A stretch of 28,239 nt of DNA, from positions 1 through 28,239 of the IMG/VR virus record IMGVR_UViG_3300002138_000054, one strand, 5' to 3'. Within the stretch, counting starts at the first letter, position 1, and each line of letters opens with the position of its first letter. The DNA is from a virus. Under the pieces are notes generated by a model, which saw only the letters and a list, made by a program, of their open reading frames with translations, was not told the origin of the DNA and did not search any database. The position numbers were made by a program, and so were the translations under genes. Below, piece by piece: positions 1-7,234 of the stretch.

Positions 1-7
1 AAACACT

Positions 8-15
8 TATAAATA
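8..15 (+). promoter_or_regulatory. T4-type late promoter upstream of gene 13
   Basis: An exact TATAAATA octamer lies 23 nt before the gp13 start codon. This is the -10 element recognised by RNA polymerase carrying gp55 with the gp45 clamp in T4-like phages. A TAGGAG ribosome binding site follows at about 20-25. It would begin the neck-to-terminase late transcript. Confidence 0.75.
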
Positions 16-30
16 AATTAGGAGAATAGT

Positions 31-771
31 ATGGCTGTCAATTCACGACAAACTTTAATAGATTATTGCCTGAGAGCACTCGGCGAGCCTGTTGTCGAGA
101 TTAACGTGGATGATCAGCAAGTAGAAGATCGTATCGATGAAGCAATCGAATACTATCGGCTATATCATCATGACGGTATCGAAAAAATATACTTAAAGTA
201 CTTAGTTACATCTGATGATGTAACGCAAAAATCAATTCCTTTAACTGATTTGATTTATGGTGTTACTCGAGTATTTCCAATTGCAGCTGGCACCGGCACA
301 TCTAAATCAATATTTGATTTACAATATCAACTTCGATTAAACGATTTATATGATTTGACATCTACTTCTATAATTTACTATACTCAAGTAATGTCACATC
401 TTGCTTTGCTCGATCAAACTTTAAATGGTCATCCACTCTATAGATTTAATAGACTTACTAATAGACTTTACATAGACGAAGATTGGGTTCAAAATATTCC
501 AGCTGGATCTTATGTTTTAGTAGAATGTTATCGTGCACTTGATCCTAGCGTTGTTACTAGAATGTACAATGAAGTGTGGCTCAAACATTATTGCACTGCA
601 CTTATCAAGAAGCAATGGGCGACAAACTTAAAGAAATTCCAAGGTATGCAACTTCCTGGTGGAGTTACTATCGATGGCGATAGACTTTATAGCGAAGCCA
701 ACGATGAAATAAAAGAACTCGAAAACGACATCATGAGTAAATCCGCACCTCTTGAATTTATGCTTGGCTGA
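31..771 (+). CDS. 13: Neck protein gp13 (head completion)
   Basis: This 246-aa protein matches the gp13 neck protein of T4-like phages. The N-terminus (TRQ-like 'SRQTLIDYCLRALGEP' followed by 'EINVDDQQ') is the conserved opening of the family, and the C-terminal half contains the conserved 'WLKHYCTALIKKQWATNLKKFQG' type helix region and a 'LPGGVTIDGD' stretch. In T4, gp13 and gp14 form the neck that closes the filled head and accepts the tail. It is shorter than T4 gp13 (309 aa), close to aquatic T4-like relatives. The start has a good TAGGAG site 6 nt upstream and a late promoter before it. The next gene is gp14, as expected. Confidence 0.93.
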   Translation: MAVNSRQTLIDYCLRALGEPVVEINVDDQQVEDRIDEAIEYYRLYHHDGIEKIYLKYLVTSDDVTQKSIPLTDLIYGVTRVFPIAAGTGTSKSIFDLQYQLRLNDLYDLTSTSIIYYTQVMSHLALLDQTLNGHPLYRFNRLTNRLYIDEDWVQNIPAGSYVLVECYRALDPSVVTRMYNEVWLKHYCTALIKKQWATNLKKFQGMQLPGGVTIDGDRLYSEANDEIKELENDIMSKSAPLEFMLG

Positions 772-778
772 AATTAAT

Positions 779-1501
779 ATGCCAAACGTATATTTTTCGC
801 ACGGAACCAAAAATGAACAATATCTTATCGAAGATTTGATCATTGAGTCTATTTCTATATGGGGTCAACAATTTTACTATGTACCAAGAACTTTAATTAA
901 TAAAGACGAAATACTTGGCGAAGACAGACTTTCCAAATTTGAAAATGCATATCCTATTGATATGTATTTAGAATCAGTTTCTGGATTTGAAGGTCAAGGC
1001 GCATTTGTTCAAAAATTTGGATTGATGATGGAGCAATCGGCAACTCTTACTGTTGCTCGTAGAACTTGGGAACGTGTAGTTGGAAAACATAATTCTACAA
1101 TTCTTCCCAATCGGCCATGTGAAGGTGATCTATTATATTTTCCATTAACAAATGGTTTGTTTGAAATTAAATTTGTAGAACATCAAGATCCATTTTACCA
1201 ACTCAAAAAGCTTTATGTTTATCGTCTTCAAGTAGAATTGTTTCAATACGCATCTGAAAGAATTGAAACAGGTATTGAAGAGATTGATGTATTTGAAAGT
1301 CTTAAAACTACTGACACAACTAAGCAAACAGACGTTGATATCGTTCAATCTTTTGGTGATAACAATGAGTTTAAGAATCAAGCTGGCGAGGTAATATTCA
1401 ATTCGTCTAACCCATTTGGTAATGTACCCTTAACCACATATACTGTCGACAGTGGAAGTATACACACTGATGCAGATAATGTAACAACAGATAGAGCATA
1501 A
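779..1501 (+). CDS. 14: Neck protein gp14 (head completion)
   Basis: This 240-aa protein matches gp14, the partner of gp13 in the head-tail neck. The recognisable core is 'YYVPRT', 'DEILGED', 'FENAYPIDMYLESV', 'GFEGQG' and 'FGLMMEQ', which parallels the T4 gp14 core of YYIPR, YGE, AYPIEMYVESV and GFSGQGTF. The open frame extends upstream to 752 inside gp13. I chose the ATG at 779 because family members begin close to the 'VYFSHGTKNEQ' stretch and because it lies 7 nt after the gp13 stop. The ribosome binding site is weak, so translational coupling to gp13 is likely. The C-terminal 60 residues are low complexity (Thr/Asp/Asn rich). Confidence 0.92.
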   Translation: MPNVYFSHGTKNEQYLIEDLIIESISIWGQQFYYVPRTLINKDEILGEDRLSKFENAYPIDMYLESVSGFEGQGAFVQKFGLMMEQSATLTVARRTWERVVGKHNSTILPNRPCEGDLLYFPLTNGLFEIKFVEHQDPFYQLKKLYVYRLQVELFQYASERIETGIEEIDVFESLKTTDTTKQTDVDIVQSFGDNNEFKNQAGEVIFNSSNPFGNVPLTTYTVDSGSIHTDADNVTTDRA

Positions 1502-1502
1502 T

Positions 1503-2144
1503 ATGGCAAAACTAACTATAAATGTAGGAACATCAGTAAATACTCGAACTGGGGATACGTTACGCGCTGCTTTTGTAAAAGCAAATAGCAATTTTACAGA
1601 GTTATATGCTCTTTCAAATGCAGACATACAGATTCCTTCTCAGACTGGAAAAGCTGGAAAAGTACTTAAGACAACAGGAACTACACTATTATTTGAAAAT
1701 ATTTCTTATAGTGAGCTTACCGATAAACCCGTATTGTTTGGTGGAAGCTATAACGATTTAACTAATAAGCCATTAATATTCAGTGGAGCATACGTAGATT
1801 TAGTTACCAATAGCGCAACATCTGTTGTTGATGCAGATGTTACACTCACTGCTAATACACTGGCGTTCTATTCATATATTCAGAGTGCTAGTGCAACAGC
1901 ACGAACTATTAATATTGCTAACTTAACTGATGGTAGGAATATTACGCTTTATCTAAGAAATACTAATGCTGCAGCTAAAACTATTAATATTGCTGCTTCT
2001 ATAACTGCCGCTTCTTTTGCTGGTGTAAACATGAGTAGAAGTGGCGCAGCAAGTGTGACATCGGTAACATTAGCTGCAGTTTCTGGCACAGCAGTAGTTA
2101 AAGTATTTAATGCAGGTGGTGTAATCTGTGGTTCTCTTAGCTAA
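1503..2144 (+). CDS. Putative fibre-like virion protein
   Basis: This 213-aa protein has no sure T4 counterpart. Residues 1-40 ('NVGTSVNTRTGDTLRAAF', 'ANSNFTELY') resemble a motif common at the start of phage tail-fibre and adhesin-like proteins. Residues 70-100 contain three spaced copies of a fibre-type unit (SYSELTDKP-like, SYNDLTNKP, AYVDLV), separated by about 17 residues. The remainder is Ala/Thr/Ser/Asn rich and predicted beta-structured. There is no signal peptide or membrane segment. It starts 1 nt after the gp14 stop and ends 2 nt before gp15, so it is co-expressed with neck and tail-terminator genes. A neck or collar fibre is a reasonable inference but not proven. Confidence 0.6.
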   Translation: MAKLTINVGTSVNTRTGDTLRAAFVKANSNFTELYALSNADIQIPSQTGKAGKVLKTTGTTLLFENISYSELTDKPVLFGGSYNDLTNKPLIFSGAYVDLVTNSATSVVDADVTLTANTLAFYSYIQSASATARTINIANLTDGRNITLYLRNTNAAAKTINIAASITAASFAGVNMSRSGAASVTSVTLAAVSGTAVVKVFNAGGVICGSLS

Positions 2145-2146
2145 TT

Positions 2147-2875
2147 ATGTTAAACAATAATATTTTCTATCATGGAATTACGCGAAAGATTATCGTTGCA
2201 TTCGGTAGTCTATTTAGTGACATTCGCATCAATAGGAAAATGGATGACGAAACAATACAAACTATTGCTGTCCCGATAGCATATGCGCCTAAAGAAAAAT
2301 GGCTCGTTAGAATAGAACAAGATCCTAATCTAGATAATCACACATATACTACTCTTCCTCGTTTATCATTTGAGATTACAGGAATGAATTATGATGCTGG
2401 TCGTAAAATGAATAGGATGGGTTTTGTAACATGCGGCGATGGTGATAGTAATATGACAAAGACATATTCACCTGTTCCATATAATATTGACATATCGCTT
2501 TATTGTTTAACTAAAACACAAGAAGACGCTCTTCAAATCGTAGAACAAATATTTCCAGTTTTTACGCCAGAGTACACTATAAGTTTAAAGGGTGTGCCAG
2601 AGAGTAATATTATTATAGACATTCCTATTATTCTTCAAGGTGTAAGTATTCAAGACGATTATGATGGAGACTTTAATCAACGTAGATTTGTAACATATAC
2701 AATGAATTTTACGTTAAAAGCTAATTTCTATGGACCAGTTGTTAATGGTAAGATTATAACTAATACTCTTATTGATGTTAATAATATAACTGATACTGCA
2801 ATATACGCAAATCATGACGCAGAAGGTAATCCTACTACTGGTGTTATAACAGATAATTGGACTGAGAATATCTAA
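2147..2875 (+). CDS. 15: Tail sheath stabiliser / tail terminator gp15
   Basis: This 242-aa protein matches gp15, the hexameric cap that completes the contractile tail and docks to the neck. Shared family features include the N-terminal 'FYHGITRKIIVAFGSLFSDIRINRK', the 'VPIAYAPKEKWL' strand (VPITYASKEH in T4), 'TLPRLSFEITGMNYD', 'IVEQIFPVFTP' and a C-terminal 'RRFVTYTMNFTLKANFYGPV'. The length is close to T4 gp15 (272 aa). The stop overlaps the gene 17 start in a TAATG junction, which implies translational coupling. In T4, gene 16 lies between 15 and 17, but it is absent here. Confidence 0.93.
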   Translation: MLNNNIFYHGITRKIIVAFGSLFSDIRINRKMDDETIQTIAVPIAYAPKEKWLVRIEQDPNLDNHTYTTLPRLSFEITGMNYDAGRKMNRMGFVTCGDGDSNMTKTYSPVPYNIDISLYCLTKTQEDALQIVEQIFPVFTPEYTISLKGVPESNIIIDIPIILQGVSIQDDYDGDFNQRRFVTYTMNFTLKANFYGPVVNGKIITNTLIDVNNITDTAIYANHDAEGNPTTGVITDNWTENI

Positions 2876-4491
2876 TGAGTAATGAACTAAAATTTTATAA
2901 TTCTAATTCAAACCTGAAAGCAGCAGGGCAATCAATATCATTCACTCAAGAACAACTTGAAGAATATGTTAAATGCGCAGAAGATCCTATATACTTCATA
3001 AATAACTATTGTCAAATCGTTACACTCGATGATGGCTTACAACCATTTAAATTATATCCATGCCAAGTCAATAAGATCAATATCATCCATAGGAACCGTA
3101 TGGTTATCCTTATGGAAGGACGACAGCAAGGTAAGACTACTACATCTGCTGCGTACATTCTTTGGTATACATTATTTCAAGAAGCAAAAACAGTTGCTAT
3201 TTTAGCACATAAAGCTTCTGCAGCTCGAGAAGTATTAGATCGTTATCAAATCATGTATGAATTACTTCCAAAGTGGATGCAACAAGGTGTTGTGACTTGG
3301 AATAAAGGTGACGTAGAATTAGAAAATAGATCAAAGGTGTTTACGTCTGCTACTACAACTTCTGGTATTCGTGGTAAAACAGTCAATATGTTGTATATTG
3401 ATGAAACGTCAATTATTCCAAATAGTATTGCCGAAGCTTTCTTTGCATCAGTTTACCCAACAATTTCATCTGGTTCTGATACAAAGATTTTGTTAAGTTC
3501 TACTCCTTTAGGATATAACCATTTCTGGAAATTTTGGAATGACGCTGAGCATGGAAGAAATGGATTCATTCCTCTATTCATTCCTTATTCTGAAATTCCA
3601 GGAAGAGATAAAGCATGGGCTGATAATCAACACAGACTCCTCGGTGATCTTAAGTTTAACCAAGAAGTATTATGTAAGTTTCTAGGTTCTAGCTTTACGC
3701 TTATTTCGTCTAATACAATTTCTCAAATGTCTCCTGGTGATATCGTTTATCATAAAGACGGCCTCGACATATATGATAAACCAGTAATTGAAAATATAGA
3801 TACTCCAGGACGATCTTATTGTTTAATTGCAGATACTGCAAAGGGTATTGGAGGAGATTATTCAGCTTTTGTAGTAGTTGATATGACAGAAATGCCGTAT
3901 CGAGTTGTTGCTAAATATAGAGACAACAAGATTAGTCCACTGTTATATCCATCTGTAATATATAAAATTGCAACAGAATACAATAAAGCATATGTTTTAA
4001 TCGAAATAAATTCGTCTGAGCAAGTTGCAGACATTCTTTATAATGAATATGAGTATGAAAATATGGTATTCGTCAATAGATCTGGAGATGGCCAAGTAAT
4101 CTCGGGTGGTTTTGGCGGTGGTCGTACTCAGTTTGGCGTAGTAACAGATAAACGTGTGAAAAGAATTGGATGTTCTAACTTTAAAACTTTAGTTGAAGAG
4201 AAAAAGCTTTTAATTCCAGATGCTGATATTATTTCTGAAATATCTACTTTCATTCAAGTTAAGAATTCATATGAAGCAGATGAAGGGTATCATGATGATT
4301 TAATTATGCCACTCATTCTATTCTCTTGGGCAACTACCAATTCATACTTTAAAGAACTCAGCAACATCAATATTAGACAGGTGATTTACGAAAACCAAAT
4401 GAAAATGATTGAGCAAGAATTAACTCCTTTTGGTTTCTATGATGATGGGCAAAGTTTAGAAAATCACAAGGGTTTAGAATTATTAAAATGA
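2875..4491 (+). CDS. 17: Terminase large subunit gp17 (packaging ATPase-nuclease)
   Basis: This 538-aa protein is the DNA packaging motor and headful nuclease. Visible motifs are Walker A GRQQGKTT (residues 82-89), Walker B MLYIDE (172-177), the coupling motif SSTPLG (208-213), and an RNase H-like nuclease domain with Asp320 in 'LIADTAKGIGGDYSAF' and the 'YHDD' motif at 472-475. T4 gp17 is 610 aa, and the shorter length is usual for aquatic relatives. The start overlaps the gp15 stop by one base. The last 40 codons (from Asn499) are repeated downstream of the following endonuclease relic, so the present C-terminal end (GLELLK) looks like a replacement end brought by a homing element. All catalytic motifs are intact. 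Confidence 0.97.
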   Translation: MSNELKFYNSNSNLKAAGQSISFTQEQLEEYVKCAEDPIYFINNYCQIVTLDDGLQPFKLYPCQVNKINIIHRNRMVILMEGRQQGKTTTSAAYILWYTLFQEAKTVAILAHKASAAREVLDRYQIMYELLPKWMQQGVVTWNKGDVELENRSKVFTSATTTSGIRGKTVNMLYIDETSIIPNSIAEAFFASVYPTISSGSDTKILLSSTPLGYNHFWKFWNDAEHGRNGFIPLFIPYSEIPGRDKAWADNQHRLLGDLKFNQEVLCKFLGSSFTLISSNTISQMSPGDIVYHKDGLDIYDKPVIENIDTPGRSYCLIADTAKGIGGDYSAFVVVDMTEMPYRVVAKYRDNKISPLLYPSVIYKIATEYNKAYVLIEINSSEQVADILYNEYEYENMVFVNRSGDGQVISGGFGGGRTQFGVVTDKRVKRIGCSNFKTLVEEKKLLIPDADIISEISTFIQVKNSYEADEGYHDDLIMPLILFSWATTNSYFKELSNINIRQVIYENQMKMIEQELTPFGFYDDGQSLENHKGLELLK

Positions 4492-4712
4492 CAACGCATC
4501 TTTACATTAAACGTCATGTTGAAACTGGCATGATGTATTTTGGAAAAACTTCAAAGAAAGATCCGTATGCATATAATGGATCTGGTGTACTATGGAAGCG
4601 TCATATAAAGAAGCATGGTGATAATATTCAAACCATATGGGTAAAAGAGTTTGATCTAGAACTGGTTCTAAACGTGGGCCATACAAGAAGAAATGAATTA
4701 TATAAATATTAG
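4488..4712 (+). CDS. Truncated GIY-YIG homing endonuclease relic
   Basis: This 74-aa frame overlaps the gene 17 stop in an ATGA junction. Its N-terminus has the GIY-YIG nuclease signature in the form 'LYIKRHVETGMMYFGKT', followed by 'DPYAYNGSGVLWKRHIKKHG', which matches the catalytic-domain start of phage homing endonucleases (usually about 150-250 aa). The conserved downstream catalytic residues and DNA-binding modules are missing. After residue about 58 the frame becomes unlike the family. The next frame reads 'TGSKRGPYKKK' before TGA at 4694-4696, like the basic C-terminal segment of such enzymes. This suggests an internal deletion plus frameshift. It is probably inactive, and its position inside a duplicated gene 17 tail shows its insertion history. 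Confidence 0.75.
   Translation: MTTHLYIKRHVETGMMYFGKTSKKDPYAYNGSGVLWKRHIKKHGDNIQTIWVKEFDLELVLNVGHTRRNELYKY
4701..4708 (+). promoter_or_regulatory. Possible late promoter at the end of the endonuclease relic
   Basis: An exact TATAAATA octamer spans the boundary between the endonuclease relic and the duplicated terminase tail. It could contribute to late transcription of the sheath gene 190 nt downstream. It may be fortuitous in AT-rich DNA. Confidence 0.4.
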
Positions 4713-4824
4713 ACAGGTGATTTACGAAAACCAAATGAAAATGATTGAACAGGAATTAACTCCTTTTGGTTTCTATGATGGACAACACACAGATGTGCGA
4801 GAAGGCTTGGAACTTCTCAAATAA
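4705..4824 (+). pseudogene. Orphan duplicate of the gene 17 3' end
   Basis: This stretch encodes, in frame, 39 residues plus a stop: NIRQVIYENQMK..., ending GQHTDVREGLELLK. That is the terminase C-terminus again. Bases 4705-4780 match 4369-4444 of gene 17 at 74 of 76 positions. The tails then diverge at the nucleotide level while still encoding GLELLK. There is no start codon in a suitable position, so it is a non-coding remnant. It is most simply the original 3' end of gene 17, displaced by insertion of the GIY-YIG element together with a substitute end. Confidence 0.85.
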
Positions 4825-4831
4825 CTCAAAT

Positions 4832-4839
4832 AATAAATA
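4832..4839 (+). promoter_or_regulatory. Late promoter variant upstream of tail sheath gene
   Basis: AATAAATA (one base from the TATAAATA consensus) lies 55 nt before the gp18 start. The same variant precedes gp19 at 7207-7214, which supports its use. A second possibility in the same gap is a sigma70-like pair, GTAGAC (4842-4847) and TATAAT (4866-4871), with the 18-bp spacing seen elsewhere in the window. Confidence 0.45.
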
Positions 4840-4894
4840 GAGTAGACAAGCTGATTTGTTTACCATATAATATAAACTCTCAAGGAGAACCACA

Positions 4895-7174
4895 ATGCCT
4901 TTTGCTCTCTCTCCAGGCGTAACAGTAATCGAGAAAGATTTCTCATCTATTATCCCTGCAGTTTCTACTTCCGCTGGTGCCTGCGCCGGTGTGTTTTCGT
5001 GGGGTCCCGTATCTGAACCAACTACAGTTACTTCGGAAGATGTTCTTGTAGCTCGTTTTGGTAAGCCTAACGATTCAAACTTTAAGTCTTTTTTCACGGC
5101 TGCTAACTTTTTATCATATACAAATAACTTAATTGTTAATCGTGTTGATACAACAGGTCTTCGAAATGCAGTTTCATCTGCTGGAGGCGAAGTTTTAGAC
5201 GTTACATTCGCAACTGCAGGTTCTGGCTTTAAACCAGGACATGCAACAACCGTTGCATTTAGTGCACCTCAAACTGCTGGTGGTGTTACAGCAACTGGAA
5301 CAGTCATTCTTGCTGGTGGTGCTGTAACAAGTTTCACAGTTGGTACTGGTGGTTCTGGGTATTTAGTTGCTCCTACAGTTACAATTAGTGCACCAGATGT
5401 TGAAGGTGGCGTAAGAGCCGTAGCTGTTGCTACTATTAGTAGCGGTGCTGTGGTATCAATTGCTTTAGTTTCTGGTCAAGAAGGTTCTGGTTATACAGTT
5501 GCTCCTACAGTTACAATTACAAACGCACCTTCTGGCGGTGTTAATGCCATAGCTACTGCTGTTATAGCAACATCAGCAATTTCAAAAATTAGAATTACTA
5601 ACGGTGGTTCTGGTTATACAGTTGCTCCTACAGTTACGATAACAGCAGCTAATCAGGGAAGTGTTGGAGCTGTCGTATTACCTACTACAATCGTAGCAGT
5701 TCTTTCTGCAAATTCTGGTGTTAAGATTAGAAATTCTGAACATTATCTTTCTAGCTTCCGCGATTATCAGCAATCTGTTTATGGTATGTTTGCTGCAAGA
5801 TATCCAGGTGCTTTAGGTAATGGTATTCAAGTTATCCTAATTGATAATGCTGTTTGGACTTGGGCATCAGCTAATTCTAGCAACACTACTGCTAAATTAA
5901 TTACAAATTCTTTTGCTGGCGCTCCTGGTAGTTCTGCACAAGCTGCTTTAAAATCAATTACAAACGATGAACTCCATGTATTAGTTCTTGATAGTTCTAC
6001 TGGAACATGGTCTGGAACTCCTAACAGCGTATTAGAAAAATACTCGTATCTTTCAAAGTTAAAGAGTGTTGTACGCAGTGATGGCACTAATCTTTATTTC
6101 CGCGATGCTATTAATTCTATTTCTAAGTATCTTTGGGTTCTAAATACTCCATCTTCTGTTCAAGTTAACGATCCACAAAACTTAGACTGGACACGTGACG
6201 TAAACACTATAGTTGCAGGTTCAAACTTACGAGATCTAAATGCTGCTGCATTAACTATCACGCTAGCTGGTGGCATTGATGATTTTGGAGCAACTGCTGG
6301 TAACGTTGAAGCTGCGTATATGCAATTCCTTAATACAGATTTGTATGATATTTCACTAGTTGCCTCAGGCGATGTAAGTATTTCTACTGCTAATAAATTA
6401 ATTGGCGATTTAGCTGAAGCACGACGTGATTGTGTTGTGTTTATATCTCCACGAAATGTAGATGGCACGCCAATTATTGCATCTGGTGATGATGGAGTTA
6501 CTGCTATTAAGACTTTCAAAGCTAATATGACAAACAGTTCATATGCAGTTCTTGATTCGGGCGCCAAGTATCAGTATGATCGTTATAACGATATGTATCG
6601 TTGGATTCCTTTAAATGGTGATATGGCTGGTTTATGTGCGCGCACAGATTACACAGCAGATCCTTGGTTCTCTCCAGGCGGATTTACTCGCGGCCAGATT
6701 AAAAATGTTGTTAAACTTGGTTTTAATCCAGGTCAAACAGAACGCGATAATCTTTATAAAGAAGGTGTTAATCCTATTGTTACATTCCCAGGTCAAGGTA
6801 CTATCTTGTTTGGCGATAAAACATTTACTTCTAAACCAAGTGCATTCGATCGTATTAACGTACGGCGTTTATTCATTGTTATTGAGAAGGCGATCGCGAT
6901 TGCTGCAAAGTATCAACTGTTTGAATTCAATGACGATTTTACTCAAGCTCAATTCCGAAACTTAGTTGAACCATTCTTACGGAATGTTCAAGGAAGACGT
7001 GGTATTGTTGACTTCCGCGTTAAGTGTGATGCAACTAATAACACCGGTGAAGTTATTGATCGAAATGAATTCGTTGCAAGTTTATTCATTAAACCAAATC
7101 GTTCTATCAACTTCATCACTCTAAATTTCGTAGCAGCTCGCTCTTCAGTAAGCTTCGATGAAATTGGTGGTTAA
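4895..7174 (+). CDS. 18: Tail sheath protein gp18 with a repeat insertion
   Basis: This 759-aa protein forms the contractile tail sheath. The N-terminus 'LSPGVTVIEKDFSSIIPAVSTSAGACAG' and the C-terminal domain ('NFVAARSSVSFDEIGG', 'FEFNDDFTQAQFRNLVEPFLRNVQGRRGI') are characteristic of T4-like sheaths, where this end carries the inter-subunit contacts. It is about 100 residues longer than T4 gp18 (659 aa). The excess lies at about residues 105-265 and consists of four repeats opening with a GSG(F/Y) motif (GSGFKPG, GSGYLVAPTVTI, then GSGYTVAPTVTI twice), a beta-rich repeat type found as a surface domain in many phage structural proteins. Start: AGGAG ribosome site 9 nt upstream. Confidence 0.95.
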   Translation: MPFALSPGVTVIEKDFSSIIPAVSTSAGACAGVFSWGPVSEPTTVTSEDVLVARFGKPNDSNFKSFFTAANFLSYTNNLIVNRVDTTGLRNAVSSAGGEVLDVTFATAGSGFKPGHATTVAFSAPQTAGGVTATGTVILAGGAVTSFTVGTGGSGYLVAPTVTISAPDVEGGVRAVAVATISSGAVVSIALVSGQEGSGYTVAPTVTITNAPSGGVNAIATAVIATSAISKIRITNGGSGYTVAPTVTITAANQGSVGAVVLPTTIVAVLSANSGVKIRNSEHYLSSFRDYQQSVYGMFAARYPGALGNGIQVILIDNAVWTWASANSSNTTAKLITNSFAGAPGSSAQAALKSITNDELHVLVLDSSTGTWSGTPNSVLEKYSYLSKLKSVVRSDGTNLYFRDAINSISKYLWVLNTPSSVQVNDPQNLDWTRDVNTIVAGSNLRDLNAAALTITLAGGIDDFGATAGNVEAAYMQFLNTDLYDISLVASGDVSISTANKLIGDLAEARRDCVVFISPRNVDGTPIIASGDDGVTAIKTFKANMTNSSYAVLDSGAKYQYDRYNDMYRWIPLNGDMAGLCARTDYTADPWFSPGGFTRGQIKNVVKLGFNPGQTERDNLYKEGVNPIVTFPGQGTILFGDKTFTSKPSAFDRINVRRLFIVIEKAIAIAAKYQLFEFNDDFTQAQFRNLVEPFLRNVQGRRGIVDFRVKCDATNNTGEVIDRNEFVASLFIKPNRSINFITLNFVAARSSVSFDEIGG
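5219..5640 (+). repeat. In-frame tandem repeats in the tail sheath gene
   Basis: Repeat units begin at 5219, 5351, 5483 and 5606 (spacing 132, 132 and 123 bp). Each opens with GGTTCTGG, encoding GSG. The third and fourth units share a perfect stretch of about 32 bp at 5483 and 5606. The high nucleotide identity suggests recent internal duplication or gene conversion. Confidence 0.85.
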
Positions 7175-7182
7175 TATAAAAT

Positions 7183-7203
7183 CTGGAGAGGATTTCTCTC
7201 CAG
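7183..7203 (+). other. Perfect 8-bp hairpin in the gp18-gp19 gap
   Basis: CTGGAGAG, a GATTT loop, then CTCTCCAG, placed 8 nt after the sheath stop. No T-run follows, so it does not look like an intrinsic terminator. It may stabilise or mark the processed 3' end of the abundant sheath mRNA. Confidence 0.6.
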
Positions 7204-7206
7204 GTG

Positions 7207-7214
7207 AATAAATA
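7207..7214 (+). promoter_or_regulatory. Late promoter variant upstream of tail tube gene
   Basis: AATAAATA lies 20 nt upstream of the gp19 start, directly after the 7183-7203 hairpin and before an AAAGGAG ribosome site. It differs from the late consensus in the first base only. Confidence 0.5.
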
Positions 7215-7234
7215 AGAACAAAGGAGTCATTTAC

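Larger units (their letters stand above)
4369..4780 (+). repeat. Direct repeat flanking the homing-endonuclease relic
   Basis: The 76-bp copies are at 4369-4444 and 4705-4780, offset by 336 bp, with two mismatches. Both copies are in the terminase reading frame. The interval between them holds the diverged end of gene 17 and the GIY-YIG relic. Confidence 0.92.

Noticed and set aside
4369-4824. Group I intron or intein in gene 17
   Set aside because: The upstream terminase frame is complete to its own stop, the endonuclease has its own ATG, and the downstream copy repeats sequence already present. No exon junction or intein splice residues are seen.
4756-5097. Minus-strand open frame opposite the start of the sheath gene
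   Set aside because: It mirrors the strongly supported gp18 start and the terminase relic, has no ribosome site, and no other gene in the window is on the minus strand.
5219-5640. CRISPR-like or mobile repeat array
   Set aside because: The repeats are in frame within the sheath protein, are spaced by coding sequence and encode a known type of structural repeat.
6615-6965. Plus-strand frame of 116 aa within the sheath gene
   Set aside because: It overlaps the conserved C-terminal sheath domain in another frame, has no ribosome site and has biased Leu-rich composition typical of shadow frames.
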